Assembly: GCA_013399015.1 (NCBI GenBank)
Contig: VWZX01001038.1
Span: 58,516-122,515 of the forward strand
DNA length: 64,000 bases
From: Galbula dea
Taxonomy: Eukaryota; Chordata; Aves; Piciformes; Galbulidae
Direction of reading: 5' to 3'
The notes below the pieces were generated by a model. It ran no database searches. It had not been told where the DNA came from and saw nothing but the letters and a program-made list of their open reading frames with translations. Position 1 is the stretch's first letter; each line of letters starts with the position of its first letter. Of this stretch, positions 40,701-55,700 are shown one piece after another. The translations under genes and the position numbers were made by a program.

Positions 40701-43700
40701 AGACCAGGAAAATCCAGGGTCCAGCTATCTTACTAAGTCTTCATTATGCAAACATTTTCACCCTGTGTCATGCTAATTAAATACTCTCATTAATATTAAC
40801 CCCCATCATCATCATCTCCTCATGCTTTAAAGATACTACATCAAAGTGAGCACTGATGGAAGTTCACTACTAATTATTACTGTGCCAGTTTTCATGTAAA
40901 GCAATGGAATAACAAAGTTATTTCCTAACATACCTCAGTATCAGGCTATTCTGCTTCATTTCTGATAATCTTAATGCATTCTGATGAAGCAGATTTTGCT
41001 ATCCACTGGTCTTTTTTTGGCATTATTACTAACTGTATCCAGAAAAGATTGACAACTAGAAGAACAAAAAGCAGAAAGAAAGTATTTGAAACCCAAAAGC
41101 AGTTTGTTTAAGTCAGGATACCAAATACTAAACCCTAACTCATTCTGTATTTGTTGTCAGAGCTTTAAAAATAACTGACTGGAAAAGGAAGCAATTTAAA
41201 AGTACCTTCATCAAGCTCTTATCAGTGTTCTAGAGCATAACTCTTTAGAAGGGACTTCAAAAAATGCTATATTGGACAAGCAGCACATTTAATGCCATCT
41301 GAACAGCTAAATGCAGTGACTGCTGCAACAGCTGCCTCAAATAAATCAGCACTGATCTAACAGGAGAATCAAATCAATACAAAAGTCATCCAAGATAGTG
41401 GCTTTTCCTTCTTTTATCTGCCTACAAGCACTTACAAATAGTCTGCATTTTCATGTTCAGTGTTTTCCTTAAGGAAAAAAAGCCTTTTCTGAGGCTGTCT
41501 GATGTTCAGTAGGAAGCATGAAAACCTGGTATTTGAAAATCTCATCAGAGCTCCATGACACATGAGCTCACTCCAAATACACACAACAGCTCCTGGGGCA
41601 CCAAAGAGCAGCTATGCACATGCTTCTCAAATTTGGCCCTCATAAAGTGGCAAAAGAAATATTAATCTCTCCAGAAAAGCTTCTCATATGGAATTTTTAA
41701 GTAGATGAGAATTACTGTTATTCTTCCAACAGAAAAATGCTTCTGAAGTGCTGGAACTTAAGCCATACACTTGAAAAACCAGTACAGGATCACCTCTTCT
41801 CCCTTATTCCTCTCCTTATGCCTTCAAAATGCACAAATGAAAATATCTGAAAGATTATATAGCTAAGGTTTACCAACATCAAGTAATTCAGAAAAAATCC
41901 AACTGAGGAAAAGACCAAAATAAACCTAGTTGTGGTTACCTATGAATAACAAAATTAGTGTCAATCTACAGTATCTCACCAAAAAATAAATGTACAGAAC
42001 ATCAGAAACCATTAGAATTCTCTTAAGTTTGAAGCTAGTGAAGACATGGTTTAAAGGCTTTAAAGAATGAAACATTTAATAATTAATATATCAGATTAAG
42101 TTCTCATTTAAGAGCCAAGCTCAGGGAGACTGAAGTCAACAGGACCATGCCTCACTATTACAGAACCACACTCATCCTACTGTTCATGAATTTTTTTGAG
42201 TTGGGGTTGTTGGAGGTTTTTTTTTTGGTTTGGATTTTGTTGTTGTTGTTTTTTTGGTTTTGTTTCAGCAATTCCCATGTCTGATAACACATGCTCAGGT
42301 TGAATTTTGGTACTACATACTGCAACTGTATAACCACATCTGACACAGTACAATAATTATTCAAATAATCAACCCATTTAAAGACATTTAGAGCATGCAA
42401 ATCAATGGAAAAATTGCCCTGAAGTGTTCAATTAAGCCAGTGTTGCTTCATTTAGCTTTGCAAGGAAGAAAGCCTTAAAAAATCCATTTGTTGCAAAATG
42501 CTGTAGAAAATTTTCTTAGAGTGTTAACTTTTCAATATGCTAATTGCTAGTATTAAGATAATTCAGCAGCATGGTATTCAGAAGTGACTCTGAGGAAGCC
42601 CAGCTCTAACTAAGAGAGCCCCACACAGCTCTCAACTACACCAGCATCTATATTTGGAGCAGCAACTCTGGTTCAGCCAGTACATCAATTATGCACTGGG
42701 TATGGATTTTAAAACAGGGGGAATCCAGATTTGCTGTGGGAGACTTGTATTAAAATATTCTAATTAATTTTCCCTCTGATAGCTATGTCACTATTTAGGC
42801 AAGATTACAGATCTCTGGAATGATAACCATGCTCTAATAGAAAAACATTGCATTTTGTTACAGAATTAAAACAATATTCCATCCTAATCACACAGCACTG
42901 CCAAGACACAACAAAACCAACAGAGATTTAGCATTAAGGAGCAGAAAAACAACAGGGTAATGGCAAAGTACAGAGCAAAGCACAACTCACTGCCTCCCAG
43001 AATGGATTTCCAGGTGTTTCATGACAGCTAAGCAGTATTTCACTTATTGTCTAGCTACTTCTCCATCTCTTCTGTATATTAGATCACTATATGGAGCCAT
43101 GTTGCCAAATCTGGACTGAAGAGACCACTGTGGTCTAGAACCTACAAACACTTCACAAACAACTCTAACCAACAGCCTTGCATAAAGCAAGTAGAACAGA
43201 AAATAAACCTCATCTACTTTTAACATTTAATGGAACTACCCAATAGGATTTTAATACCTGACCATCAAATAGCTTTGCTATTTCAAAGGATTCCCTTCAC
43301 TTGTAACTTCCCCATCAAATCCATCAAGTTCTCAGAACAGTCCTATACAAATTTCAGTTGATAATCAAGCAAATAAACCAGAAAATCTGATTATTCCAGG
43401 TCTTGAAAAAACCAAAACCCCACACATTCTAGTTGTGCTTAGTGTGTTCAAGTGAGGAACTGATCATCTCCCAAAGCAGTGAGATATTTACTACTAAAAA
43501 GAGAGCTGAGAAACTCACTGCTTTCAGATTTTTTGCTCTGCCATATCACAGGCACACATCAGCTCCTGGTCAATTTTATTCTCTGAGTACTCTACATGTC
43601 ACTCCTGTGTGACTTTCTCCCAGTTCAATCACCCTGAGTTGTGAGGTTGGTGGTCACCAAGAAATACCTTGGCTTAGTAGAATGAAACAGATATTAACAG

Positions 43701-46700
43701 ACCACCAACATCAGACCAGACAGACATACAGATAACAGCAGCAAGAAGATCAAAGAAGCCACCACCTATCTTGAGATGTACATCTAACAGGAGGGGAAAA
43801 CACAGTGAAAATATTAATCTGATTCACTCCCAATACTTCAACTAACATTCTGAATAACATTCTGTATCTGAACTCAGCCAAGGGATAGTTTTAAGGCTTT
43901 CAAAGATACACAATAGCAATTTCTGCTACTTGCTGAACACATCCAACTGTGTCATTTTTGCCATACTCTAAGAAGATACTTAGTATCTTTCTATACAAAC
44001 ATACATACATGCAAACCCCCAGTTAAGATCGTTTCTGGCATTCAAGAAAGGAAGATGATAAATGCAGTATAACCAGTTTCAATCAAGATCAAAGCTGTAG
44101 GAGAATGCAGACAGGCAGTCTAGACTGCTTTACTTCTGAAAGCCTAAGCATATAAAGCAACATCTGCAAAGAACATTAATCACATTTAGTTTGCAACCTT
44201 ATCACCTCCTAAACAAGCACCAACAACTTTTCCCTAAAAATCATATGCCTCTCTAAGACAAGAATGTTTTATTCTATTTCAATTAGCTATTTATCACTGA
44301 TTGCAAAGCTATTATATTGGCTTGGAAATAGACCATGGTAATTTCAAATACACTTGTAGACTTCCCTGGACAAAGGACTTGGGGATGTAAACAACAGAAG
44401 ACAGTATCTGGAGTATTTTGTGTCCAGTTCTGGGCTCCCCAGGTGAAGAGAGACAAGGAACTCCTGGAGTCCACCTTGGAAGCTACCACACTGCTGAGGA
44501 GACTGAAGCATCTCTGGCAGGAGGAAAGGCTGAGAGCCCTGGGGCTGCTGAGCCTGGAGAAGAGCAGCCCCAGAGAGCATCTGCTCACAAGAGCTCAAGG
44601 ACAGAAGCCAAGAGGCTGGTGCCAGCCTCTGCTCAGGGGTGCCCAGGGACAGCCCAAGGGGCACTGGGCACAAACTGGAACCCAGGAGGTTCCAGCTGAG
44701 CAGGAGGAGAAGCTTGTTTGGTGTGAGGGTGTTGGAGCCCTGGCCCAGGCTGGCTGTGGAGTCTCCTTGTGTGGAGGAATTCCTAAGGCAGCTGGAGGTG
44801 ATCCTGGGCAAGCTGCTGGGGGTGACCCTGCTTTAGCAGGGGGAGGTTGGACTAGATGATCCTCAGAGGGTACCTTCCAACCCCCACCATGCTGGGATTT
44901 TGTGTTAGTAAAGAAACCTAGGGAACAGCACCAGCATTATTTTGAGAATGGAAATCCTCTACATACTGGACCATCTAGTTGGACTGGATAATCACTGCAG
45001 GTCCCCTCCAACTGAATATTCTATCCTGTTCTAAATCATGAATGCAGTTCTGATTTGCTCTTCTGCATTTAAGATTATAACTCAGCAGGCAGCAATACAG
45101 GTAATTTCTATGCACAGTTTTTCTTAAACTAGCTTTAGGAAATGAGAACATAAACAATCAGCTTCTTATGTTTGTTTTTTTCTAGGAAGAATTTATCTTG
45201 CTCCTACTTAAAGGGGAATTAAGAATTGGAGAGGTGGTGCAAATATACATCTGTATACATTAATAATACATAGCCTTTAATACAACAATGACCTGTTCCT
45301 TGTGTACATTTGTTTATTCTGCTTAGTTTCTGGTCCATTCTCACTTACAATTTGATACACTCACAAGCAATCATTTATTATCAGTGCTGCCAAAATTTTC
45401 TGATGATTTCAACAAGAGCCTGGGAGAGACATAACCACAAAAAAACCCCACTCCACTTACTTACAAACCTAAGGTAACAGCTGTAAAGATGCACAACATT
45501 TTAAACTCCCAGGAGCAAAGAACTTCTGCATCAAGCTCACAGCTTTTTAACAACTCCACATCCCACAGGAAATCAAACAAAACACAGCAGCCAACTCCAA
45601 ATTTATCACTCTTACTCAACATTTCAGTGTTAACTTTCTCAGTTAAAAATGGACATTGTGATCTCACCTTCTTCAGGATCCACTGAAAAATGTCTTTATT
45701 TTTAAGATTGATACTTTCTAATCCTTTTAAGGTCAGAAATCCCTTCTCACTGTAGATAACTGCCAGTCATCATGCTGCTTCTTAAGCTTAATTGATTGAG
45801 ATTTCTTAGCCTCCCACTAACACAAAATTTGTAGACAAAGAGATTATTCTTTAAGGTCTTTTTCTCTGATTCCTTCTAATTTGTCAACTTTATTTTTAAA
45901 GTCAAACCTTCAAAGCAGCTTTTTTTCAGCAATAATCTCACCCCTGCCTTAGTAATATTATCTTGCACAAAAGCAGCCAACATTCCACTGACATGAATGT
46001 GCCAAGCACCTGTGTTTTACCCTTCTTGCACATGCAGCAGTAGCATCCCAAAGCTCTGCAGTCTTTCTCTAGTGCTGGAGCTCATTTGCCTCTGATCTAT
46101 TTTAGGAATTACCTATCTTTAGTCCTACTGACAACAATGACTTTATTATTTTTTTTAAAGCTAACTTTAACCTCCTAATAAATGCAGTTTAACAAAGGGA
46201 TATTCTACACACCTTTGGAGACTCCTACACCTCTGAAAAATCAAATGCTCTGAGAAATACTCTAATCTACTATGGTTTAAGTTCATTGCTTCCTCAGGAA
46301 GAGAGGACACAGTGAGCAGGAGAGTTCTGCAAGGCTGCCAGGGCAGCAAGCTGGTGGCAAAAGAGCATTTACCAAAGGCAAATTGAACTGGCACATGCAA
46401 TGAGTGTGCAAAAATATCAGGCATGGTGGTGTTCAGTCATTTAACTGGGCCACCTTGTAATGCCACACCAAGGCAATCTATTTTCTGGCCAGTTGAACAA
46501 TCTGCCTATCTGATGTATTACACATCAATAGTAGAGAATTACCAAGTGAGTATTTAGGTAGAGCAAAGAATTTTGAAGTACTGAAAGATCATGCAGAGTC
46601 TCTCACAGCTTAGCTATTTACCTTCAAAGATGTGGGATTGGTTTTGGTTGCCAAAGGTTTTGCTGTGTTTGATTTTGATTAGAAACATAGAAGCATAGAA

Positions 46701-49700
46701 TTGTTTTGTGAGAAGAGACCTGTAAGAACATCAAGTCCAACCATGAACCTAACCCTGCCAGGTCACCACTAAACCATGTGCCTCAGCACCACATCTCCAT
46801 GGCTTTTAAACTTCTCCAGGGATGGTGACTCCACTCCTTCCCTGGGTGACCTGTGCCAGGGTTTGACAACCCTTTGAGGGAAGACATTGTTCTTAATGTT
46901 CAAGCTAAGCCTTCCTGGTGCCTGTCATTCTGGCTTCTGCCCCAGGACCTGTGGGACTTCTTTGCTATGGGAAATGCAAATGAAGGCAAGCTTTGCTGTT
47001 CAGAAACTCTTCCAGTCTACAGACATCTAACATGCAGTACATGCTCCTTCCATCTAAGGAGCAGGACATGAAGGAACTACAGTTCAGCAAAAGAACCTCC
47101 AAGATGCCTGTTTTGTACTCCAAATTCACTTAGCAAAGCTAGCCTCACTGAGAGGTAAGAATCACTATTCTGGGGGGGTTGTGGAACCAGGCATTAACCA
47201 CACAGCCTAGAAAAAAATAACATTGTGGCTATATAATGACTGGTCAGGTTTTGACACTCCTCATCAAGCTTTGAGTAGAGAAAAGAAACACAGAAGTCCA
47301 TGGATTAATCAGGGAGATATGTGACAGAAGAAACCACCACCACAAATAAAAGCTTTCAGGTGAAAGTACTGCACTTGCTACTAGAAGTTAATTTGTCTTC
47401 TAAATTTAGATAACAATTAAGAAAAAGACATCTACTGACCTGAAATCTTCAAGGCACTTTAGAATCTGATTTTGACCTTATTCTTATTTAAGAACACAGT
47501 GAAAGGTAGAACAGGAATGCTGTTATTACATTAAAAAGCCACTCCACACTTGGGCCAAAAGAACAGTCTTAAATTTGATGATTAAATTGCAAGTTTCATG
47601 CTAACAGAAGTCTCAAGCAGGGTCTCCTCAGTATGTTTTCCATACATCCTCCTCCTGCTCAGAGGCAACTGTATCAATCTCTCTCTTGCCTATCAATGAT
47701 AAAAGGACAAAGAGCACCCTAAGTGTCCTCCACTAGCTTCTTTCTGAGAGCCCTTTCCAGACAGCTCATCTTCAGGTGGTCTTCAACACCACTCCCAAGA
47801 AGTTACCAGAACACCAGACACTTTCAGCAGGACAGGAAAAAGACATTTTTTTCAGTTATGCTTCAGAAAAGGTTACAGAAAGGAAGATTTAATTTAAGTT
47901 CTAATTCTGCCTATTAATGTTCCACTCTGATAAGCAGAGGTTCACCACAACTTCTCCATCTATACCTTAAGCCAGGGTAGAAGTGACTGGTTTGGTTGCT
48001 TCCAATAGTGCTCACTTCTCACAGAATTCTTTAGAACCACCACTCCACCCACTGCACATGGAGGCAGGTAAGTAAGATAAAAAGAAGCATTTATTCATGG
48101 ACTGTAGCATGGGCTAATAGTAAGTCACTATACTGAGTGCCTGGTTTCAGAGCTTTCTGGAAATTAAGACTAGGCTGGACTACCCTGTGTCAAGGAGAAG
48201 CCCTTTAAGAAAGCTGGCAACAGAACTCCTTGAAAATCCATCTCAGTGGCTCCACACAGTACAAAGAAACTTTTCAGACCATCAGTGATGTATGTGAGGT
48301 AACTGGAAATCCAGAATTTTCACCCAGAAATCACAAATGTCTGATTCTTAGGAGCAGGGAAGAGAAATCTCTATTTGAGCACAGGAGTACAAGCCACAGG
48401 CTGTCTTCTTTTAGATAAACTAGTTGGCATCTGTTTGGCTCAAGCAACACTGATGATAAAGCAGCAGCAGAAGCAGAGGATTCAACACATCAAAGCAGTC
48501 AAAAAGAAGCCAGGATACTTACTGTGGCTTAACCTATATCATTTGCAGTCTCTTTACTGCCACTGACTAAAATCACCCAGAATAAGCAAGTTTAAAGCAA
48601 GCAGTGTGTTACACTGAATATGCTGACACTGTATCCTTCAAATATGTAGAGTGTGAAGAGAATTCAGACATTAACCCTGCCTAGGATCAATAAGACAAAC
48701 TCAGAGAGGCAGATTAACTACCCAGCACTTCCCATGACCCCACCAGCACAGACTCAACTGTTCAGAACCTGCCTTACTTGCACCCTCTGATCCCCTTCAT
48801 ACTCTTTCTGGACTATGGAAAAGAAACAACTGCAGAACCACAACTACAATATGAGCTACACTTTAACTTTTCCAAACCACACTGTAAATGGAAACAAAGT
48901 GAACTTTGCACAAGCTTATAACTGCTGATTCAACTCCCTTCTGCCACACAATTGCTGGGCCCAGCACATGACAGGCTGTGGAAACCTGTCCTAGGGAGAG
49001 GGAGGACCACTCCCTTTTCAGCAGGAGTTTGGAGCTACACAAGATCAGGTGGAAAGGGAAAGGAATAATTCTTTAATGTTGTCCTTTCAGACATATACAT
49101 GCAAAAATTCCCAAGTGTAAACACAGAGGCTAGAAATTTTGTCCTGTTTGGAAGAGATGAGAAAACAAATTTGTGTTCTAGCAGTAGTTCTCTTTCATGA
49201 AGCAAAGCATTTGGCTATTAAGACACACACAAAAAAAGAAGCAGGTTTGTCTAATTTTTCCATTCCCTCTGGAGGAGACTGTCTCAAAATCATCAGACAA
49301 AATTACCTGAAGGTTTAACTAAATGCTTTAGGCAGGAGTTAAGAATCAGAAATTAGTTATCTGGAAGCTCCATCCAGACCAAGTTTAAGCACCTGTGAAC
49401 AATCCATCCTTCCTGAATCTGCCCATCTCCAAGACGATTTTCTCTTTCCACTTGTCCTGAAACACTGAGTTCTACAGTCTAATTACCCACCATTAGCAAA
49501 TGTCCTTTCTCTCTCTAAAGCACCTTCACTGGATTTGATGTGAAGCAGCTGGCCAGCAGGCTGAACAGGAAGACAACTTATCAAGGTACTCAGCCCCAAA
49601 AGCATCCCAAAATGCATTTCTGTAGTTATCAGACAGAGGCAGTGGAGAAATTACTGCTAAAGTACCTGTATCTAGGGTATTACCTTCAAATTCCCAACCT

Positions 49701-52700
49701 GATTTAAAAGAGAATTGTGCCTAAAAGCTGAATCTTCCACTCTGATGCTTGGAATTCTTAGGACACTTCTAAGAGAACAGAAAACAACTAAGCAGACTGC
49801 AAGTTGTTGACATTTAGTTTAAGTTACATGCACACTCATATGTAACTTTCTATGCCTAGTTACTAAAAAAATATCAATACCCAAAATAATACATATCTAA
49901 TAGAAAAATAAAGCCTCTTCAGGTACTAAGGTAATGGACAGAACAATGCATTTTCAGTGCTATATTTTCTTTTAAGATAGCCAACAATCCCCATTACACC
50001 TTTCCAAGAGAACTTCCACAGTTGGTTTTGGAATTGCTTAAGACAGGGAAAACTAACTGAAGGTTAAGGGCTTCTTCTACTGCCAGATGTTGTCTTTGAC
50101 AGGGAAGTGCTTCTGCTCAGGCAGAAACAAGTGTCTCACTGGTCACAAGTGAGGAATTCAGTCAGCAATCAACTCTCCTGGCACTCCAGAAAAAAAAAAA
50201 AAAAACCAAAAACATCAAAGCTTCATAACTGCAAAGGAAAAAGTTACAGGGGAATTCTCATGTCTCATCTGTTCAAGGTGTTTCTTCTGCAGTAGTCAAT
50301 CAATATTTAAATGAGTACATAAAAAGCTGGATCACTGAGGTCAACAGGAGAACAGCTTTTTCAAATGAGAAGAAAAATTGTCTGCTTTTTATTTCTGGTT
50401 GTTTGGGGTTGGTTTTTTTTTTTTCCAGGACAATGATTACCTACAGCTACTCAACCCAGCCAACAGGTTTTTGGTAAATCAGTGGCTAAAGAGTAACAGT
50501 GACTCAGTTGTTCTGTGTAGCAGAAGGAATGGGTTATTTTGGCCTAGCAGGAGCAGCAAGACTGGTGCTTTAAATGCAGGGGATCCTAGGCTTTTCTGAG
50601 CTACCTTGCCTATAACAAAAGCCTCCTTTAAAGACAAACTGAACAAGAGACTGACACCTACCTTCATCTTCAATACACTTAACAGTGATGTTCTACAGTT
50701 AAGGTGGATGTAACATTCCAACTGCCTTTGTTTCTCCTCTTCCATTGTTTATTTGACTACACCATTATTTACACTGTGACACCAAGACTGGTAACACTAT
50801 CAGTCTAGGTGCCCAAGTTCCCTGAGCAGTCAGTGGAAAAACACAGGACACCTAACTGTAGAGCACAGCTACCCTAAGCAAATCAGTAGGAAACAGTGAG
50901 AACAGAAGTTCCTAACCCCAGAAAATCAGTTTCTAAACTTGATGCCTCCATCCAAGTCCACTGTATCCAGGCTTCAGGCCACCCCACTTGGGTTACCATT
51001 TCTTTTGGTTTGGAAGGAATGTACACACTACAGAAGGACTTACTCTCTACTAGAAGGCAGTTACTGGAAATTCAGCATAAAAGCTTTTTGTCTAAAAGAT
51101 CAGCAGTTCAGAAGAGGGGGAGGAGGTTTCAATTACCTTGTCAGCCTCTGAGCAGTTAAGATTCTACCATAAACTGAAGATCATCTGACCAGGGAATTTC
51201 ACAGTCATTCACTTCCATTTGTCTCAGCCTCTCTGTGGCTGCCATCCTAAGGTAGCCCACACCAACCCCACCAGGGCTCTGCCTCCTTTCTTCTACATAT
51301 AAGCTATTCCATTGTGCCAAAGCTGGCTGAGGACTAGTCTAACAAAACAAAAGAGGTAATGAGCTTTGTGTGTGTAATGTTCTGAATCTGCTTAGAAAAG
51401 GATATGAAGAGTGTGAGAGCCAGAGGTCTCACCTGATCTGTCCCTTTGCTTCCACTGCCATTATCTCATCCCTCCTCCAGAACTTACCTGACTTCTCCAG
51501 AACACACTTGAGCTCCTAGAATTCCAGAAAACTACTCCAGAAACAAATAAACAAACACTTTTTGGGGACTGGGAGGTGAGGGGGAGGTTTTCTTGAGTTG
51601 AATAGAAAGGTGTGGTGGTAAATATAATTAAGAAAGGACCATTAGCTTTCCAGGGGAGAACTGAACAGCCTCAATGGAGGGAAGGTGGACAGAAAAGGAA
51701 AACAAAGCAGATTTAGCCCTCTACTTCCTGGTGGCAGCAGGTCATTGCATTAACCTAGATGCCCTCAGCAGAAGCCAACACCTCAGGGAACAAAGGGTTT
51801 AAAGAATTCTGCTTTGTTTAAGCAGAAAGCAACTTAAACATCCAAATTAATTGGAAGCAGCCAAAGGAACAGGATAGTGAAGATAGCAGCCTGGGCCTGG
51901 GAATATTAGCTGCTGTCTTCCCTTAAAGGGAGGCAGGTTTTGGGCTCAGCAGGGTAAGACCAGGGCTGGTAAGAAAAAAAAGGTAAGAGGTTTCCCATAA
52001 CACCAAAGGTGAGACTCCTCCATGCTTCTGAAACTGATCTGGACTTCTTGAGTTTTATTCAGAATTCTGGAGACTAAGAGACCCCTCACATTTGCTGTCC
52101 ATGCTTGGATTTTAATACAGAAGTACTCAAGTAGAGTTTGAGGGAAGGCTAAAATGTCTGAACAAAGACTAAGAAAAGCCTGAGGCTTGCTTCACACTGG
52201 AATTTAACAAGAGGGTGATGAGTTTAGGTAGGTGCCCCAAAGATTTTGTTAACAGCTGAACTCTAAGTACCACATCTCATCCTGAGCCATAGCTTCTCTT
52301 TCAGAAATGATGCCCTGCTGTCTGGAAGATCTCCCTAGTTTACAGCTTCTATCCACTCTGTGACTGTTTACAACTGCTCTGCTCTCCTGACTGCCCTAGT
52401 TCCACCACCTTGCTCATCTGGCTTAGAGACACTTAAGAGTTGTAATGACAACAACATGACAAGCTCCTGACAAGCAGCCTGGTTCTTCTACACTTTCCCC
52501 TGGCAACTGGAAGATGCTCACAAGATTGAGTCCCCTCAAACTGGGGAGATGAGGACCCTGGGTGCAACAGCCAATGGTTAAAAATCACCAGATCTAGGTT
52601 TTTCTTCCTGTAAATGTCATCCCTGATGCTGTGTTTGGGGTTTTGAATTCAGCACATTCAGGCATTATCAAATGAGGGAGGCTTTTTATTTTAAGGACCT

Positions 52701-55700
52701 CTCCTACATTCTTCCCCCATCCTTTCTAGATCCTTGAGTGCTGTCTCATCTCTGCTCAGAACTTTTCCTCAGGTTCTGCATAAAGCTTTATGCCTACCTG
52801 TTCAGATTGCTAGGCCAATCTGCAGTTAAACTGGAGTGCCACAAATTAGACACTGCAAAGATGATGCTGCAAATAGTCTTTCCAAATGCTTTTCTTAAAT
52901 ATGAGATGCAATTGGGGTTTACAGCCCATTGTGTCAGTCTAAACCTCCTATTTCCTTCCCACCTCACTGTTACCAGCAAACCTGGGAGATGGAAATGAAT
53001 TTTACCACCCATTCCTCTGAATCAGGTTCCAGCTCTATCAATTTGTGACATGCTCTCCACATGAGAATTATGTGACATGAAGATATTTTAAAAGCAAGGG
53101 AAGAGAAAGAAATATTCCTGTGACAACAGGCATGCACTGAGATCCTCAGAACAACTCTGGAAATGAAAAGGAAATTCTTTTTACACAGAATGAAGGGACC
53201 CTGAAAGATCTAGTCCAACCCCTCTTTTAAAGATGGACATTATTAAAAATGCTAATTAATTCTGTTATTTTCTCCTTTCTTCTCCAAATGTATCCAGAAC
53301 AGCTCCATTCACCAACTCTGCTGTGTTATTTTCCCTTGATAATTCACTTCCTAAGTCAATTCAAGCAGACTCACTGCCAACCCTTATCCCACCCATCTCC
53401 TTCCTTGTTCTTATCATCTAACCCATCTCTTGTCCTCATTTGATTCTGCTTGCAGAAAGCTACTGGCTGTTCTTTGAAATCACTTTAGTAAATAGAATCA
53501 GCCCAGCACAATGTCAGATAGCCACAAGGGCTGGTGCATGAGATAGCTGAAACAACAGTGAAATCTATCTTCACCAGGAAGGAGGTATGTGGATGAGGAA
53601 GAAAGTACAGAGAAGAGAGAAACTCTGTTTCTCCCAGTTCTCCAATCAGTTTTTCTTTAGATACCCTACACAAATCAAAGAACTACAAGATCCCAACACT
53701 GAAAAGACTACAATGTAATGGTTTTGATTAGATATGATTTTTAAAGTCTCCTTCACATTATGAAACACAGAGAAGCTAGCTGAAAGCTAGAAATGTCATC
53801 CAGAAATGCCATACACTTGAAATTTTAAGTAATGACACTTCAAAGATGCCTGGGGAAAGACTTAGCTTCTTACCACACATACCTTTCCCCTGCACAGAGA
53901 ACCAGGCACTCCTCCACAGGAGGAAACTCCTCTGGCTTTGATTACAGAAGGAGGAGCTGTCCCAAATGGCTACATTAAGAGATACCAGCTGTCACCTTTA
54001 ACAACAGGAGCAACTGGAATAACCCTTTCAGACAAGTAGGAGCTAATTAGATGTTTTTTGAAAGCTCACTGAACTACTGGAGGAACAATTACAAAGCATG
54101 AACTTTGTAGGCTTACTTCTAAAACTCTATTTCATTACTGAATCTCTGTTTCCAAGTAACTTTTTCTGCTTGAACATCATGTTCAAGCATGACACCATCA
54201 ACCAAGCTAAACCTGACACATGCTAGACACTCAACTGGTTCATTATGCACAGTAAGGACTGGGTAGTTTAGTAGTAACATTCCAGGAGTTCCTATCAAAG
54301 TCCACAACCCACTGCATAGTGAATGTGTCAGTCAACACTTGAAAAATGGATTTCCTCAAACAAGGACTCAAACAAGCTTCTCTCTTAGGAAAATATTCCA
54401 GAATCACAGAATCATTCAGGTTGGAAGAGACCTTTAAGATCATCAAGTCCAACCATCAACCCAGCACCACCATGCCACTAAACCAAAGTCCCCTAAGTAC
54501 CACCTCTATATGCTTTTTAAACACCTCCAGGGACAGTGTCCTGGGCAGCCTGTGCCAATATCTGCCTTTGGCTAGAAGGAAGACAGTGGGCAGAAGAGAT
54601 CAGATAAGAACCAGAAGACTTCCACCAAACTGTCCAGTATTTTTCTTCAAAGGAGGTTTTCCAGAGTGTTAAGCAGTTAATGCTCACTGTTAAGTTTGGG
54701 GCTGTTTTACTTAAGGAAAGGGAATTTATCTGAGGGCAGGAATGGGAACAAAACCACCTTGTGGTTTTAAATAACTTTCACACAAATTATTGATGGTCCC
54801 AAATCTTACTCTTAGTACATATATGGCACATATGAACTAATTCAGATCTCACTCCTGAATTGCATTATTCTAAATAGGCAAGGTTAGATAAGGCTTAATT
54901 TGTTAGGGTCTGCCCCCTCCCAGCATGTGCCACAACCTGAAGTTAAAACAAAAATGTAATCAAACCATAACATTTTCAAAAGTCATTTAAGACAGCCTTT
55001 TAAACAGGCTTTGTGTTAAATTTCATGAAATATAATTTATCCCTAGGGCTACCTTGAAAAACAGACCCTCCCCAAAATTAAAAGTGGAGGGAATTAAAAG
55101 GAAAATATTTCACCAGTAGTCTTCTCTAAGCTACTTTTAAAGTAGCTTTAGAAACAAAGGATGGCAATAGAACATCTAATTTATTCTTACAAACACAGCA
55201 ATTCCAACAATTGGGTGCCCTTTAAATCTTTTTGCAACTTTCACAGCCTAAATGGTTTTGAACTCTGAAAGATGGAAATATTTAAAGAGAACTCTTCCAT
55301 CACGTAATTGCTGTGAGCAAGAGAGAACTATCTGTACCCTCTCCTGACAAACACTACCAAAATTAACAGTTACTGCAAAGTTTAATTTTGTCTCCTCCAC
55401 TTCTCACTGTAACAGAACAACAAAACTCAACCACTTCCCTGTTTATATGGATCTTCCCCAAAATTCCTAGAAGGAAACAGTTTTTCACATTAGAAGGCTT
55501 CAGCAAATGATTGGTTCTACTTAAAAATAGCTTTTAAAAACAGAGGACATTTCAACTTAACATGTTGATATTGAAATCCAAGTATTCAAAATGCAGCTGA
55601 CAGAATAAAGATCACTAGGATCATTTTGGCAGTATTTAAAGACTAGAGATTAGCATTATCTAGATGAGATAAGAACTCTCAACCTGAAAAAATAAGGTCA

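Noticed and set aside
44335..44859. Plus-strand open frame of 174 codons, the longest in the window
   Set aside because: It lies almost wholly within a CR1 3' region, which is non-coding; the minus-strand frame over the same stretch is also an artefact of the repeat.
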